Source: Demequina sp. NBRC 110057
GTDB taxonomy: Bacteria; Actinomycetota; Actinomycetes; Actinomycetales; Demequinaceae
Length of the DNA: 64,000 nt
Direction: 5' to 3'
Assembly (NCBI RefSeq): GCF_002090175.1
Contig: NZ_BBRN01000003.1
Location: forward strand, 496,001 to 560,000
The notes under the pieces are model-generated. The model was not told the origin of the DNA. It saw only the letters and a program-made list of their open reading frames with translations, and ran no database searches. This document shows, piece after piece, positions 17,344-27,225 of the stretch (position 1 is its first letter; each line of letters begins with the position of its first letter). A program made the position numbers and the translations under genes.

Positions 17344-18870
17344 ATGACGACTCCACCCACGCAGGGGCACTCCACGCCGGCCCTGAAACTCAAGGACGTG
17401 GCCAAGGCCTTTGGCAGCGTTGTGGCCCTCAAGCGCGCGGACCTCACTCTCGCCCACGGCTCCATTCATGCGCTGATCGGCGAGAACGGCGCGGGAAAAT
17501 CCACGCTGGTCAAGATCATCGCTGGCGTGTACCAGCGCGACGCCGGCACGCTCGAATACGACGGGGAGCCCGTCGACTTCGCGTCGACCGCCGACTCTAA
17601 GGCGGCGGGCATCGCCGTGATCTACCAGGAACCCACCCTCTTTCCCGACCTCTCGGTCGCGGAGAACGTGTTCATGGGCCGTCAACCACTGAGGTCGCTC
17701 GGTCGCATCGATACGCGCGCCATGCGTGAGCAGGTCGCGGCAATCTTCTCCGAGTTGGGAGTCGACATCGATCCCGACCGCCCCACGCGCGGCCTGTCCA
17801 TCGCCGACCAGCAGCTCATCGAGATTGCGAAGGCCATCTCGCTCGACGCGAAGGTGCTCATCATGGATGAGCCCACCGCCGCGCTCAGCGGGGTGGAGGT
17901 CGAGCGGCTCTTCACCGTCGCGCGGTCGCTGCGCGACCAGGGCTGCGCCATCATGTTCATCTCGCACCGCTTCGACGAGGTCTTCGCGCTGTGCGACACC
18001 GTCACGGTCATGCGCGACGGCGAGTACATCGCCACCTCGCCCATTGCGGACACCACCGTGGAGGCGATGGTCCGCCAGATGGTGGGACGCGACGTCGAGG
18101 CGCTCTTCCCCAAGGTCGAATCCGAGATTGGCGACGTGGTCCTGCGCGTCGACGGCCTCCATCAGACGGGTGAGTTCACCGACGTGTCCTTCGACGTCCG
18201 CGCCGGCGAGATCGTGGCCCTCGCGGGGCTCGTGGGCGCCGGGCGCTCCGAGATCGCGCGCGCCATCTTTGGGGTCGACCCCTACGAAGGTGGCACCGTG
18301 TCGGTCGGCGGGAACACCGTGAGGCGCAAGGATCCGGCCGATGCGATGCGCAAGGGCATCGCCCTCGTCCCCGAGGACCGGCGCCACCAGGGCGTCGTGC
18401 TGGAGAGCTCGGTCGCCCGCAACGTGACCATGGCCATCCGCCGCACCCTCGCGCGCGGCGGTCTGCTGTGGGGCGGTATCGAGAACACCGCCGCGCGGGA
18501 GTGGGCGGCGCGCCTCGAGGTGAAGACGGCGGCCCTCGATGCTGAGTCGGGCACGCTGTCGGGCGGAAACCAGCAGAAGGTGGTGCTCGCCAAGTGGCTC
18601 GCGACGCACCCCCGTGTGCTCATCATCGACGAGCCCACGCGAGGCATCGACGTGGGAACCAAGGCCGAGGTCCATCGACTGCTCTCCACGCTCGCGTCCC
18701 AGGGGCTCGCCGTGCTCATGATCTCCTCCGAGCTCCCCGAGGTCCTCGGCATGGCCGATCGCATCCTGGTGGTCCACGAGGGCCGCATCACCGCGCACCT
18801 CCCCCGCGAGACCGCGACCGCCGAGAACATCATGTTCGCCGCGACCCACGCGGCGGAGGAGGCCGCATGA
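17344..18870 (+). CDS. rhaT: Rhamnose ABC transporter, double ATPase subunit (CUT2)
   Basis: 508 residues with two fused ATPase domains, as in ribose/rhamnose CUT2 importers. Domain 1 has Walker [10 protein letters not shown] near 44, a relaxed signature GLSIADQQ and [11 protein letters not shown]. Domain 2 has the degenerate Walker [10 protein letters not shown] near 295 usual for this family, then signature LSGGNQQK and [14 protein letters not shown]. The symbol follows the rhizobial RhaSTPQ naming, not the E. coli symporter. It overlaps the permease by ATGA. The operon begins at an operator-covered promoter divergent from the LacI gene. Rhamnose as substrate rests on context. Confidence 0.93.
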   Translation: MTTPPTQGHSTPALKLKDVAKAFGSVVALKRADLTLAHGSIHALIGENGAGKSTLVKIIAGVYQRDAGTLEYDGEPVDFASTADSKAAGIAVIYQEPTLFPDLSVAENVFMGRQPLRSLGRIDTRAMREQVAAIFSELGVDIDPDRPTRGLSIADQQLIEIAKAISLDAKVLIMDEPTAALSGVEVERLFTVARSLRDQGCAIMFISHRFDEVFALCDTVTVMRDGEYIATSPIADTTVEAMVRQMVGRDVEALFPKVESEIGDVVLRVDGLHQTGEFTDVSFDVRAGEIVALAGLVGAGRSEIARAIFGVDPYEGGTVSVGGNTVRRKDPADAMRKGIALVPEDRRHQGVVLESSVARNVTMAIRRTLARGGLLWGGIENTAAREWAARLEVKTAALDAESGTLSGGNQQKVVLAKWLATHPRVLIIDEPTRGIDVGTKAEVHRLLSTLASQGLAVLMISSELPEVLGMADRILVVHEGRITAHLPRETATAENIMFAATHAAEEAA

Positions 18871-19898
18871 GCGCCCGCACCTGGAACGCCTCGCAGACCA
18901 TGCTCAGCAGGCTCGGGTCCTTCGCGCGCATCAGGGAGGTGGGAATCCTCGCCGCGTTCGTGCTGGTGGTCGCCGTCACCACCGCGAAGAACCCGAACTT
19001 CCTGTTCTCGCCCGACGGCTTCCGCGACCTGCTCCTTACCCCCTCGATCCTGATGCTCGTCGCCGTGGGCCAGGCCGTCGTCATCATCACACGCAACGTC
19101 GACCTCTCGGTCGGCTCGGTCCTCGGACTCTCCGCGTACCTCACGGGCCGCATCTTCGTCGACTTCCCCTCGCTTCCGTGGCCTCTCGTCTTCGTCATCG
19201 GCATCGCGTTCGGCGCCTGTCTCGGCCTCGTCAACGGCGCGCTCGTCGCCTTCGCTAAGGTGCCGAGCCTCGTCATCACACTCGGCACGTTGTACGCCTA
19301 CCGCGGGATCAACGTGTGGTGGACGGGCTCGGACCGCATCAACGCCTCCGACATGCCCGATGGATTCCTGGCACTTGGCACGGACTCCGTCGCGAACATC
19401 CCGGTCCTTACGCTGATAGCGCTCCTGGTGTTGGGCTGTGCAGCCTGGTACATGCACACTCAGCGGGGTGGGCGTGAGCTCTACGCGATCGGATCGGATC
19501 CGGATGCCGCCCGCCTCTACGGGCTGCGCGTGACCCGCCGCGTCCTCGTCGCGTTCGTCGTCTCCGGCGCCCTCGCGGGACTTGCCGGCGTCCTCTACGC
19601 GGCGCGCTACGGCACCGTGAACTCTCAGGTGGGGTCCGGCTTCGAGCTCGAGGCCGTGGGCGCGGCCGTCATCGGCGGCGTCGCGATCTTCGGCGGCTCC
19701 GGGTCAGTGTTCGGGGCGGCGATTGGCGCCTACCTGTTGATGACCATCAACCGCGCCCTGCCGGTGCTCGGCGTGGACGACTTCTGGCAGCGAGCGGTGG
19801 TGGGCGCGCTGATTCTTGGCGCGATCGTCCTCGACCGCATCGCCGCCGCACGCCAGGTCAAACGCTTCGCACGCATGAGGGAGGCCAGCCATGACTGA
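18867..19898 (+). CDS. rhaP: Rhamnose ABC transporter permease 1
   Basis: 343 residues from the ATG of the ATGA overlap. An integral membrane protein with about ten helices. The CUT2 permease signatures [18 protein letters not shown] and [21 protein letters not shown] are present, with the coupling segment [17 protein letters not shown]. It pairs with the second permease, which overlaps it by 8 bases. Confidence 0.92.
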   Translation: MSARTWNASQTMLSRLGSFARIREVGILAAFVLVVAVTTAKNPNFLFSPDGFRDLLLTPSILMLVAVGQAVVIITRNVDLSVGSVLGLSAYLTGRIFVDFPSLPWPLVFVIGIAFGACLGLVNGALVAFAKVPSLVITLGTLYAYRGINVWWTGSDRINASDMPDGFLALGTDSVANIPVLTLIALLVLGCAAWYMHTQRGGRELYAIGSDPDAARLYGLRVTRRVLVAFVVSGALAGLAGVLYAARYGTVNSQVGSGFELEAVGAAVIGGVAIFGGSGSVFGAAIGAYLLMTINRALPVLGVDDFWQRAVVGALILGAIVLDRIAAARQVKRFARMREASHD

Positions 19899-20925
19899 CG
19901 CCACCACGGTTCGCACCTATCGCGACTACGGACAGCCCCTCTGGCGCCGCATCCTGCTGACTCGCGAGACGGGGATCATTGCCGCCCTGGCCGCGGTGTT
20001 CGCGGTCTCCGCCGCCTCCGTGCCCAACTTCGCGTCCGAGCTGACTCTTCAGTACCTGCTGCTCGACACCGCGGCGATCCTCCTCATTGCCCTGCCCATG
20101 ACCATGGTGATCGTGACGGGCGAGATCGACCTGTCGGTGGCATCCGTCGTGGGCCTGTCCAGCGTGCTCGTCGGAGTCTTGTACCAAGGCGGCGTTCCCA
20201 TGGCCCTTGCCGCGCTCATCGCGGTCGCGGCTGGCGCCGTCGCAGGCGCCTTCAACGGCTTCCTCGTCACCGTGGTCGGCCTTCCCTCGCTCGCGGTCAC
20301 GATCGGCACGCTCGCGCTGTACCGCGGCCTCGCGGTCGGGCTGTTGGGGACCACCGCGGTGACCGACTTTCCGGACGGGTGGCGGGACGCCGCCACGGGG
20401 ACCATCCCCGGCACCCCCATCCCGTGGGTGATCGTGGTCTTCGGCGTGCTCGCCGTCGCTTTCGGGCTCCTGCTTCACTTCACGCCGTTCGGCAGAGGGG
20501 TGTTCGCCATCGGCCTGTCGGACTCGGCCGCGGCCTTCTCGGGAATCCGGGTGGGCCGGACGAAGCTGATTCTCTTCGTCCTCACGGGCACCGTGTCGGC
20601 GTTCGCCGGCATCTACTTCACGCTGCGGTACGGCTCCGCCCGCGGCGACAACGCCACAGGGCTCGAGCTGGCTGTCATCGCCGCAGTCCTCCTGGGCGGA
20701 GTCTCGATCTTCGGGGGGCGCGGTGCGCTGCACGGCGTCATCGCGGGAGTGCTCCTCATCGGCACCCTGTCGAGCGCGCTTCGGCTCGCAAACGTCACCT
20801 CCGATGTCATCAACATCATCACCGGCACCCTTCTGATCGCCTCGGTGGTGTCACCGAGCGTCACCGCCTGGGTGCGGAACCGGTGGGCCAGGCGCGGCCG
20901 CTCCGCGGCAGTGTCACAGCCCTGA
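19891..20925 (+). CDS. rhaQ: Rhamnose ABC transporter permease 2
   Basis: 344 residues, membrane protein of the same family as its upstream neighbour. Motifs: GEIDLSVASVVGLSSVLVG, FAIGLSDSAAAFSGIRV and AVIAAVLLGGVSIFGGRGALHG. The gene starts inside the end of rhaP. It has a short hydrophilic N-terminal tail and an Arg-rich C-terminal tail. Confidence 0.92.
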   Translation: MTDATTVRTYRDYGQPLWRRILLTRETGIIAALAAVFAVSAASVPNFASELTLQYLLLDTAAILLIALPMTMVIVTGEIDLSVASVVGLSSVLVGVLYQGGVPMALAALIAVAAGAVAGAFNGFLVTVVGLPSLAVTIGTLALYRGLAVGLLGTTAVTDFPDGWRDAATGTIPGTPIPWVIVVFGVLAVAFGLLLHFTPFGRGVFAIGLSDSAAAFSGIRVGRTKLILFVLTGTVSAFAGIYFTLRYGSARGDNATGLELAVIAAVLLGGVSIFGGRGALHGVIAGVLLIGTLSSALRLANVTSDVINIITGTLLIASVVSPSVTAWVRNRWARRGRSAAVSQP

Positions 20926-21005
20926 CGCATGACCCGCGGCTCGGCATCCGCCCGCCGCCCACGCCACATCCGTGGCACGCACCACACACGACGAAAGGGA
21001 AGACA

Positions 21006-22061
21006 ATGAAGTCCCCACTCATGAAGCGCGGCGGCATGGCCGTCGCGGCCTTGGCGGGAATGGCGCTCGCCCTCACCGCCTGCTCGTCGAGCGATGGCGA
21101 GAGCTCCGACCCGTCCGGCTCTGCCGGCGCCGCGGGTGCCGAGTCCGGCGACTACTCGATCACCTTCCTGCCCAAGAACCTGGGCAATGCCTACTTCGAC
21201 ACGTCGGACGCCGGCGGCGAGGAGGCCATCGAGGAGTTCGGCGGCACGTATGCCGAGGTGGGGCCCGCGGAGGCGGCGCCCGATGCCCAGGTGTCGTACA
21301 TCAACACGCTCGCACAGCAGGGCGTCGGCGCCGTCGCCGTGTCGGCGAACGACCCCGAGGCTATCTGCGACGCCCTCAACGAGGCGCGTGACGCAGGCAC
21401 GAAGGTCGTCACCTTCGACTCCGACACCAACCCCGAGTGCCGCGACCTCTTCATCAACCAGGCGACCGCCGACGGCATCGCCAAGGTGCAGGTTGACATG
21501 ATCGCCGAGCAGATCGGCGACGCGGGTCAGATCGCCATCCTGTCCGCGAGCGCGAACGCCACGAACCAGAACGCGTGGATCGAGACGATGGAGCAGCTGC
21601 TCGCCGACGAGCACCCGGACATCGAGCTCGTCGACGTGGTGTACGGCGACGACGACGACCAGACCTCGTTCGACAAGACCGCCGCACTGCTGCAGACCTA
21701 CCCCGACCTCAAGGGCATCGTCTCCCCCACCACGGTGGGTATCGCCGCCGCCGCCCGCTACATCTCGACCTCGGACGCCAAGGGACAGGTCGCGGTCACC
21801 GGGCTGGGAACCCCCAACCAGATGCGCGAGTACGTCGAGGACGGCACCGTCACGGCCTTCGCGCTGTGGAACCCCGCCGACCTCGGCTACCTGGCCGCCT
21901 ACGCAGCCAAGGCCCTCATCGACGGCGACATCACCGGCGCCGAGGGCGACTCCTTCGAGGCCGGCAAGCTCGGTGAGTACACGGTCGATGCCGACGGCAC
22001 CGTCCTGCTGGGCGACCCGTACGTCTTCGACGCGGACAATATCGGCGACTTCGACTTCTAA
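21006..22061 (+). CDS. rhaS: Rhamnose-binding lipoprotein of the ABC transporter
   Basis: 351 residues from ATG 21006-21008, preceded by GAAAGGGAAG. Lipoprotein signal with lipobox LTAC; the lipidated Cys is at about residue 28, followed by a Ser/Gly/Ala linker. The mature domain is a class I periplasmic-binding fold: ITFLPKNLGNAYFDTS, VAVSANDPEAICDAL, VVTFDSDTNPECRDLFINQA, IAILSASANATNQNAWI, VAVTGLGTPNQM. This closely matches rhizobial RhaS-type rhamnose/autoinducer-2 class binding proteins. Last gene of the transporter operon; a strong terminator follows 9 bases after the stop. Confidence 0.93.
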   Translation: MKSPLMKRGGMAVAALAGMALALTACSSSDGESSDPSGSAGAAGAESGDYSITFLPKNLGNAYFDTSDAGGEEAIEEFGGTYAEVGPAEAAPDAQVSYINTLAQQGVGAVAVSANDPEAICDALNEARDAGTKVVTFDSDTNPECRDLFINQATADGIAKVQVDMIAEQIGDAGQIAILSASANATNQNAWIETMEQLLADEHPDIELVDVVYGDDDDQTSFDKTAALLQTYPDLKGIVSPTTVGIAAAARYISTSDAKGQVAVTGLGTPNQMREYVEDGTVTAFALWNPADLGYLAAYAAKALIDGDITGAEGDSFEAGKLGEYTVDADGTVLLGDPYVFDADNIGDFDF

Positions 22062-22070
22062 GTCGCCACG

Positions 22071-22120
22071 CACGCGCCACGGCGCCCGGGCTCACCAGAG
22101 TCCGGGCGCCGTGGCGCGTG
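22071..22120 (+). terminator. Strong terminator after rhaS
   Basis: A perfect 19-bp GC-rich stem (22071-22089 with 22102-22120) and 12-base loop, 9 bases after the rhaS stop. It should separate rhaS from the glycosidase gene. Confidence 0.85.
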
Positions 22121-22151
22121 GAGGCCCCCTCGCTCCCCGCGACAGGAGTGC

Positions 22152-22217
22152 CCGATGCCGCTACGTTCGTACGCAACGGCATCGGCTTCACCTCGCGACG
22201 CCACCGTTGGCGTCGCG
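22152..22217 (+). other. Two consecutive hairpins in the leader of the GH78 gene
   Basis: Hairpin A: 9-bp stem 22152-22160/22177-22185 with a 16-base loop. Hairpin B: perfect 10-bp stem 22194-22203/22208-22217 with loop CCGT. Both lie between the rhaS terminator and the GAGGAGAA ribosome site, so they would be in the 5' leader or at the promoter of the glycosidase gene. No obvious -35/-10 pair was found nearby. Confidence 0.5.
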
Positions 22218-22254
22218 GCCGTGTTTCACCACACTCTCGCTGAGGAGAACCGTG

Positions 22255-25200
22255 ATGAGCGTCCAGCGCACCCTGCCCCTGCCCTCTCGGCTTGTCGCCG
22301 GCCTCGCCGCTCTTGCCACCGCGGTCGCCGGATTTGTGTGGGCCTCACCCGCCGTGGCCGCTCCACGAGGCGGCGCGAGCGAGGCCGCGTCGGCATCGGG
22401 CGGCACCCCTCACGCGCTCACCACCGACTTCCTCGACGCGCCGATGACGGTCGACCCCGCAAGCGCGCCGACACTTCGCTGGCAACTTCCCGACGGCACC
22501 TCCCAGTCACGGTTCCAGATTGTCGTCACCGAGAGCGCCTCGGGAGACGCGGTGTGGGATTCGGGAGAGATCGAGTCGACGAGCGCCCGCGCGACCTATG
22601 CCGGCACCACGCTGACCCAGGCCACGCGGTACTCCTGGACGGTGCGTGCCTGGGATACCGACGGCGCAGCATCCCCCTGGTCCAAGCCCGCGGAGTTTGG
22701 CACGGGACCCACCACGGCATGGGACGACGCCCGTACCATCTGGGCATCGGGTCCGGAGGTATGGGGCGGCGACTTCGACCTGACCTTCCGCGCCCAGTTT
22801 GTCGAGAAGCACGTCACCCTCGCGTTCCGCGCCGCGAACGGCGACAACTTCTACCTCTGGCAATTCCGCGGCGACGGCGTGAACGAGCTCGCCGTTCACA
22901 AGAAGGTCGCCGGGGACAGCGCGCCTGCCGTCCTCAAGACCGCGCCGCTCGGGGTCGCGATTGAGAACGGCCCGTCGGCGCGTTTCTATGACATTCGGCT
23001 CGTGGCCGAGGGCAACAAGATCAGCACCTACCTGGACGGCCGCCTCGTTGACACGACCGTCGACGCCACCTTCGCCAGCGGCGGGTTCGGCTTCTACAGC
23101 GGCGGCACGGAGTCCTACCTTGTCGACGACGTCGTCATGAAGGACCTCGGCGGCGACGTGCTGTACGAGAACGACTTCACCGGCACCGCGTACAACGACT
23201 TCGGATGCGGCACGCTCACCGGGACGGCACTCAGCATCCCGCGCGCCCAGCGTGCCGGATGCGTCTATTACGGGCCGTGGAGCGACTACGACATGGAATT
23301 CGACCTGTCGGTCACGACGGCTGCGGTGGGCGTCATGCTGCGTGCCGCCGACGCCCGCAACAACCTCATGTGGCAGGTGCGCGGCGATACCTCGCGCATC
23401 GTCCCCCACACGCGAGTGAACGGCACCTTCGCCGCCCTCGCGGCCGCCCCGGTGTCGCCCGCCATCGGCATCGGCAACCTCACGCGGGTCAAGATCTCGG
23501 CGCGCGGCAACGAGTTCACGACGTTCATTAACGGATCACAGGTCGACAAGCGCACCGTCGTGGCGCCGCGGGTGGGAGGTATCGGCGTCAGGACCGGGTC
23601 ACAGGAGTCGGGCACCATCTCCAACCTCACCGTCACCACTCCTCGAGGCGAGGTGATCTACCGCAGCGATCCCAGCGCCCACCCGAACGAGTTCCCCTGC
23701 GCACCGGCGAGCAACGGCGTCATCGCCGTGCCGAAGGCGGCCGACTGCCTGCGTGCGGGAACGGTGGCCGCCACCCCCGACTGGGCCTTCCTGCGCACGG
23801 AGTTTGCCGTCGACGACAAGGCGGTTGCCTCCGCGACGCTCTTCGCCACGTCGAGTTCGACGAGCCCCGCGCGGCAGTACGTCCACCGGGTGCTCATGAA
23901 CGGAGAATTCGTCGGCGTCGGACCATCCTTCCCTGTCGACGACGAAACTCGGTTCGACGGCTGGGACGTCACCTCGCTCGTGCGTCAGGGCGAGCAGAAC
24001 GCGCTCGGGGCCATCGCCTACACCACCGCGGGACGGCAGTTCCTCGCCACCCTCGTGGTCGAGTACGAGGATGGGACTCGCACCGTCGTCACCAGCTCGC
24101 CGGCGTGGCGCAGCCTCCCCGACGCCGGCGCCGTCTACCCGGCCGCCGGCTCCGTGGGAACCTCATACTTCTCGGCACCCATCGAGAACCTCCAGGGCCC
24201 CGAGTACCCGTTCGGCTTCTCCGAGCCCGGCTTCGACGACGAGGCCTGGGTGACGTCCACGCTGCGGCCGTCGCTCACGTCGCTCGTGGGGTCGACCACC
24301 GGCACCGTCGAGGAGGAGACTCACGCGCCCGAGCGCATCGTCGAGAAGGCGCCCGGCCACTACTTCATCGACTTCGGCCGCAGCTGGGTGGGAGGCGTGC
24401 GCCTCGACCTCGACGGCCCCGCCGGTTCCATGGTCGAGGTCCGCTACGGCGAGGAACTCACCGACAGGACCACGACGGCCAACACGGTCCGGTGGCAGCT
24501 GCGCACGGGCAACACCTACCGCGACCGCTACACGCTCGCCGGGGGCGGGGAGAGCCTGCAGAACTGGGGCTTCAGGGTGTTCCGCTACGTCGAGATCATC
24601 GGCGCCCCGGAGGCCATCACGGCCGACACCATCGCCGCGACCGCCCTGGTCTACCCGATGGGCGACGACGCCACCTTCGCGGCCGCCGGCAGCGACCTCG
24701 AACAGGTGTGGGAACTCTCCCGCCACACGATCGACTCGCAAAACCTCAATGCCTACGCTGACTCGTGGACCAGGGAACGCGCCCCCTACGAGGCCGACGC
24801 GTTCATTCAGTTGCAGTCGCACATCTACCTCGACGACGATCCCACTCTCGCCGAGTATTCGATGGACTATCTCTTGAGCCGGCGCACGTGGCCCACCGAA
24901 TGGCCGATGTACCTCATCCTCGGCGCGCACGAACTGTGGCAGTCCACCGGGAGCGCCGCCTTCATCGAGGACAACTACGACCAGTTGGTGAGCCGGCTCC
25001 CTAGCGCCTATCTGGAATCCTCCACCGGGCTCATCCGCAAGACCTCCGGCTCGAACGGCTGCAACAGCGTCACCGATTGCGACATCGTCGACTGGCCCGC
25101 GTCCGAACGCGACGGTTACGTTTTCCGTCAGTACAACACCGTGGTGAACGCCCTCGCCTACCGCAGCTACCGGGACATGGCGGACATGGCGGAGGCCACT

Positions 25201-27132
25201 GGCCGTGAGGCGGACGCCGCCGAGTTCACGGCGATCGCCGACCGCCTCCGCGAGGCGATCAACACCTACCTGTACGACGCAGAGGCCGGCGCCTACGACG
25301 ACGGCATGGACGCCGCGCGCACCCGCACCGGCCACCACGCCATCCACGCGAGCGTCTTCGCCCAGGCCTTCGGCGTCACTCCCCCCGAGGAGCGCGAGCG
25401 CGTGGGAGGTTACCTTGCCCAGCGCGGGATGCAGTGCTCCGTGTACTGCGCTCCCTTCCTCCTCCAGGCGCTGTACGACGGCAACCAGGGCGATGCAGCC
25501 TACGACCTGCTGACCTCCGACGGCCAACGCAGCTGGCTCAACATGATCGCGCTCGGGGCCGGAGCGACGATGGAGGCGTGGGACCCTGCGCTCAAGTCCA
25601 ACACGACCTTCTCGCACCCGTGGGCCTCGTCACCGGCGTTCGTGATCCCGCGCGGGATGTTCGGCATCCGCAGCACCGAGGCCGGCTACGCCCAGTTCTC
25701 CGTGAAGATCCAGCCGGGAGCGCTCGACACGGCCCAGGTCTCGGTGCCGACGGTGAAGGGGCTCATCCGGGCCGCGTTTGATCGCGGCGATGGCGAGATG
25801 AGCGTCGGCCTGCACGTGCCGGCCGGCAGTGCCGCTCAGGTGGCGGTGCCGGTCAACGATCCCGACGTGGACACCCTCTACGTCGATCGCGTTGCGGTCC
25901 CCGCGGCCTACGCGGACGGGTACGCGGTCATCGAGCAGGTCGGTCCTGGCTGTCACCTCGTCTCGGCCACCGCCGACGCCGACGCAGGTGCCGCCAGCGC
26001 GTCCTGCCCCGACGGGTTCGACGTCGATGCGGAGGCCCCCACGGTCACGATTGACGTGGACGGCGACGTGACCGACGGATGGGTGGGGCCCGATGCGGTC
26101 GTCACCATCGGGGCCGACGACGCGGGATCCGGCGTAGCCGCGGTCGACGTCAGGATCGACGGCGGCGAGTGGGCCCCGTATAGCGAGCGGGTCGCGCTCG
26201 CAGAGGGAATGCAGCGCGTCGAGGCTCGCGCCACCGACGCCGCCGGCAACGTCTCGCGGGTCGCGTCACGCGAGCTCGGGCTCGACTCCTCGTCCCCCGC
26301 GACCACGGCGGCCACCCAGCGCGGCGACGCCGCGGCATCGGGCCTGCGCCCGGTCACCGTGACGCTCAGCGCCACGGATGCGGGAAGCGGCGTGGCGGCC
26401 ACGTCGTACCGAGTCGACGACGGCGACACCGTGGCGTACGACGGACCGTTCACCGTCGCGGGCGCCGGGGTGCACACGGTGACCTACTGGTCTACCGATG
26501 CCGTGGGCAACCGTGAGGAGGAGCGCCAGGCCTCCGTGATGGTCGATGCCTCCGCGACTGCCCCGGCCGTCGGCACCCTCACCTCGAACGAGGGCTGGGA
26601 CACGGGCCTGTCAGACGGCACGTTCACCGTCACCATGAGCCTGTGGTGGGGCGAGAACGCCACCGAGTACGACCTGTACCGGGACGGCGAACTCGTCGCG
26701 ACCGTGCCGCTCACCTGGTCCGGGCGCGCCACACAGACGGGCGCGCATCGCGTCGAGGGATTGCCCAACGGCACCTACGAGTTCTCGGCGGTCCTGCGCA
26801 ATGCAAGTGGGACGTCTGCCACGGCTCCGCTCGTGGTCACGGTCGCGAACGCGTCGCCCGGAACTCCCGTGCTCGCCCACGATAACTACGACCGGGATGG
26901 GAACTACTCCGTCACGGCCCACCTGTGGTGGGGAACCAACGCGACGTCCTACCGCTTCCTCGAAAACGGCTCCGTCGTGGACGAGGGAACCCTCGAGGCC
27001 GCGAGCCCGTCCGCTCAGCACGCCACGTTCACGGCGGCACAGCGCACCCCCGGCACCTACCGATACGTCGTCGAGTTCACCAACCACGCCGGGACCACCA
27101 CCAGCGCTCCCCTGACGGTGGCGGTGAGATAG
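22255..27132 (+). CDS. Secreted multi-domain alpha-L-rhamnosidase (GH78)
   Basis: 1625 residues from ATG 22255-22257 (an in-frame GTG is one codon upstream), with GAGGAGAA before it. Sec signal peptide ends about ..ASPAVAAP (residue 35). Then: an N-terminal Fn3-like rhamnosidase domain (about 45-150); two concanavalin-like modules (about 160-300 and 300-460) with FYLWQFRGDG and LMWQVRGDTS; rhamnosidase accessory beta domains (about 460-790); the (alpha/alpha)6 catalytic domain (about 800-1130) with SWTRERAPYEADAF near 835-850 holding the acidic catalytic region; a C-terminal beta domain; two bacterial Ig-like/OmpL47 repeats (about 1262-1430); and two similar C-terminal modules (1439-1532, 1535-1625), each with LWWG.NAT.Y. 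It removes terminal rhamnose from pectin side or backbone fragments outside the cell. No sorting signal is seen, so it is released or carbohydrate-bound. Confidence 0.9.
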   Translation: MSVQRTLPLPSRLVAGLAALATAVAGFVWASPAVAAPRGGASEAASASGGTPHALTTDFLDAPMTVDPASAPTLRWQLPDGTSQSRFQIVVTESASGDAVWDSGEIESTSARATYAGTTLTQATRYSWTVRAWDTDGAASPWSKPAEFGTGPTTAWDDARTIWASGPEVWGGDFDLTFRAQFVEKHVTLAFRAANGDNFYLWQFRGDGVNELAVHKKVAGDSAPAVLKTAPLGVAIENGPSARFYDIRLVAEGNKISTYLDGRLVDTTVDATFASGGFGFYSGGTESYLVDDVVMKDLGGDVLYENDFTGTAYNDFGCGTLTGTALSIPRAQRAGCVYYGPWSDYDMEFDLSVTTAAVGVMLRAADARNNLMWQVRGDTSRIVPHTRVNGTFAALAAAPVSPAIGIGNLTRVKISARGNEFTTFINGSQVDKRTVVAPRVGGIGVRTGSQESGTISNLTVTTPRGEVIYRSDPSAHPNEFPCAPASNGVIAVPKAADCLRAGTVAATPDWAFLRTEFAVDDKAVASATLFATSSSTSPARQYVHRVLMNGEFVGVGPSFPVDDETRFDGWDVTSLVRQGEQNALGAIAYTTAGRQFLATLVVEYEDGTRTVVTSSPAWRSLPDAGAVYPAAGSVGTSYFSAPIENLQGPEYPFGFSEPGFDDEAWVTSTLRPSLTSLVGSTTGTVEEETHAPERIVEKAPGHYFIDFGRSWVGGVRLDLDGPAGSMVEVRYGEELTDRTTTANTVRWQLRTGNTYRDRYTLAGGGESLQNWGFRVFRYVEIIGAPEAITADTIAATALVYPMGDDATFAAAGSDLEQVWELSRHTIDSQNLNAYADSWTRERAPYEADAFIQLQSHIYLDDDPTLAEYSMDYLLSRRTWPTEWPMYLILGAHELWQSTGSAAFIEDNYDQLVSRLPSAYLESSTGLIRKTSGSNGCNSVTDCDIVDWPASERDGYVFRQYNTVVNALAYRSYRDMADMAEATGREADAAEFTAIADRLREAINTYLYDAEAGAYDDGMDAARTRTGHHAIHASVFAQAFGVTPPEERERVGGYLAQRGMQCSVYCAPFLLQALYDGNQGDAAYDLLTSDGQRSWLNMIALGAGATMEAWDPALKSNTTFSHPWASSPAFVIPRGMFGIRSTEAGYAQFSVKIQPGALDTAQVSVPTVKGLIRAAFDRGDGEMSVGLHVPAGSAAQVAVPVNDPDVDTLYVDRVAVPAAYADGYAVIEQVGPGCHLVSATADADAGAASASCPDGFDVDAEAPTVTIDVDGDVTDGWVGPDAVVTIGADDAGSGVAAVDVRIDGGEWAPYSERVALAEGMQRVEARATDAAGNVSRVASRELGLDSSSPATTAATQRGDAAASGLRPVTVTLSATDAGSGVAATSYRVDDGDTVAYDGPFTVAGAGVHTVTYWSTDAVGNREEERQASVMVDASATAPAVGTLTSNEGWDTGLSDGTFTVTMSLWWGENATEYDLYRDGELVATVPLTWSGRATQTGAHRVEGLPNGTYEFSAVLRNASGTSATAPLVVTVANASPGTPVLAHDNYDRDGNYSVTAHLWWGTNATSYRFLENGSVVDEGTLEAASPSAQHATFTAAQRTPGTYRYVVEFTNHAGTTTSAPLTVAVR

Positions 27133-27156
27133 CGGCACCACCCCCAGCGCCATCGG

Positions 27157-27186
27157 TTGACAAGCCGGAGATGGCGGCCGTAGAGT
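27157..27186 (+). promoter_or_regulatory. Promoter of the rhamnose catabolic operon
   Basis: TTGACA at 27157-27162 and TAGAGT at 27181-27186, 18-base spacer, followed after 6 bases by the operator. Confidence 0.75.
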
Positions 27187-27192
27187 CCTTCA

Positions 27193-27204
27193 TGAATCGT
27201 TTCA
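27193..27204. promoter_or_regulatory. LacI-type operator, rhamnose class (copy 2)
   Basis: TGAATCGTTTCA, identical to the site before the transporter operon, overlapping the expected transcription start of rhaI. Confidence 0.8.
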
Positions 27205-27225
27205 TTCTGGAAGGACAACGACGTC

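Noticed and set aside
22121-22254. Rhamnose-class operator before the GH78 gene
   Set aside because: Only a GTTTCA half-site (22223-22229 area) is present, with no matching other half.
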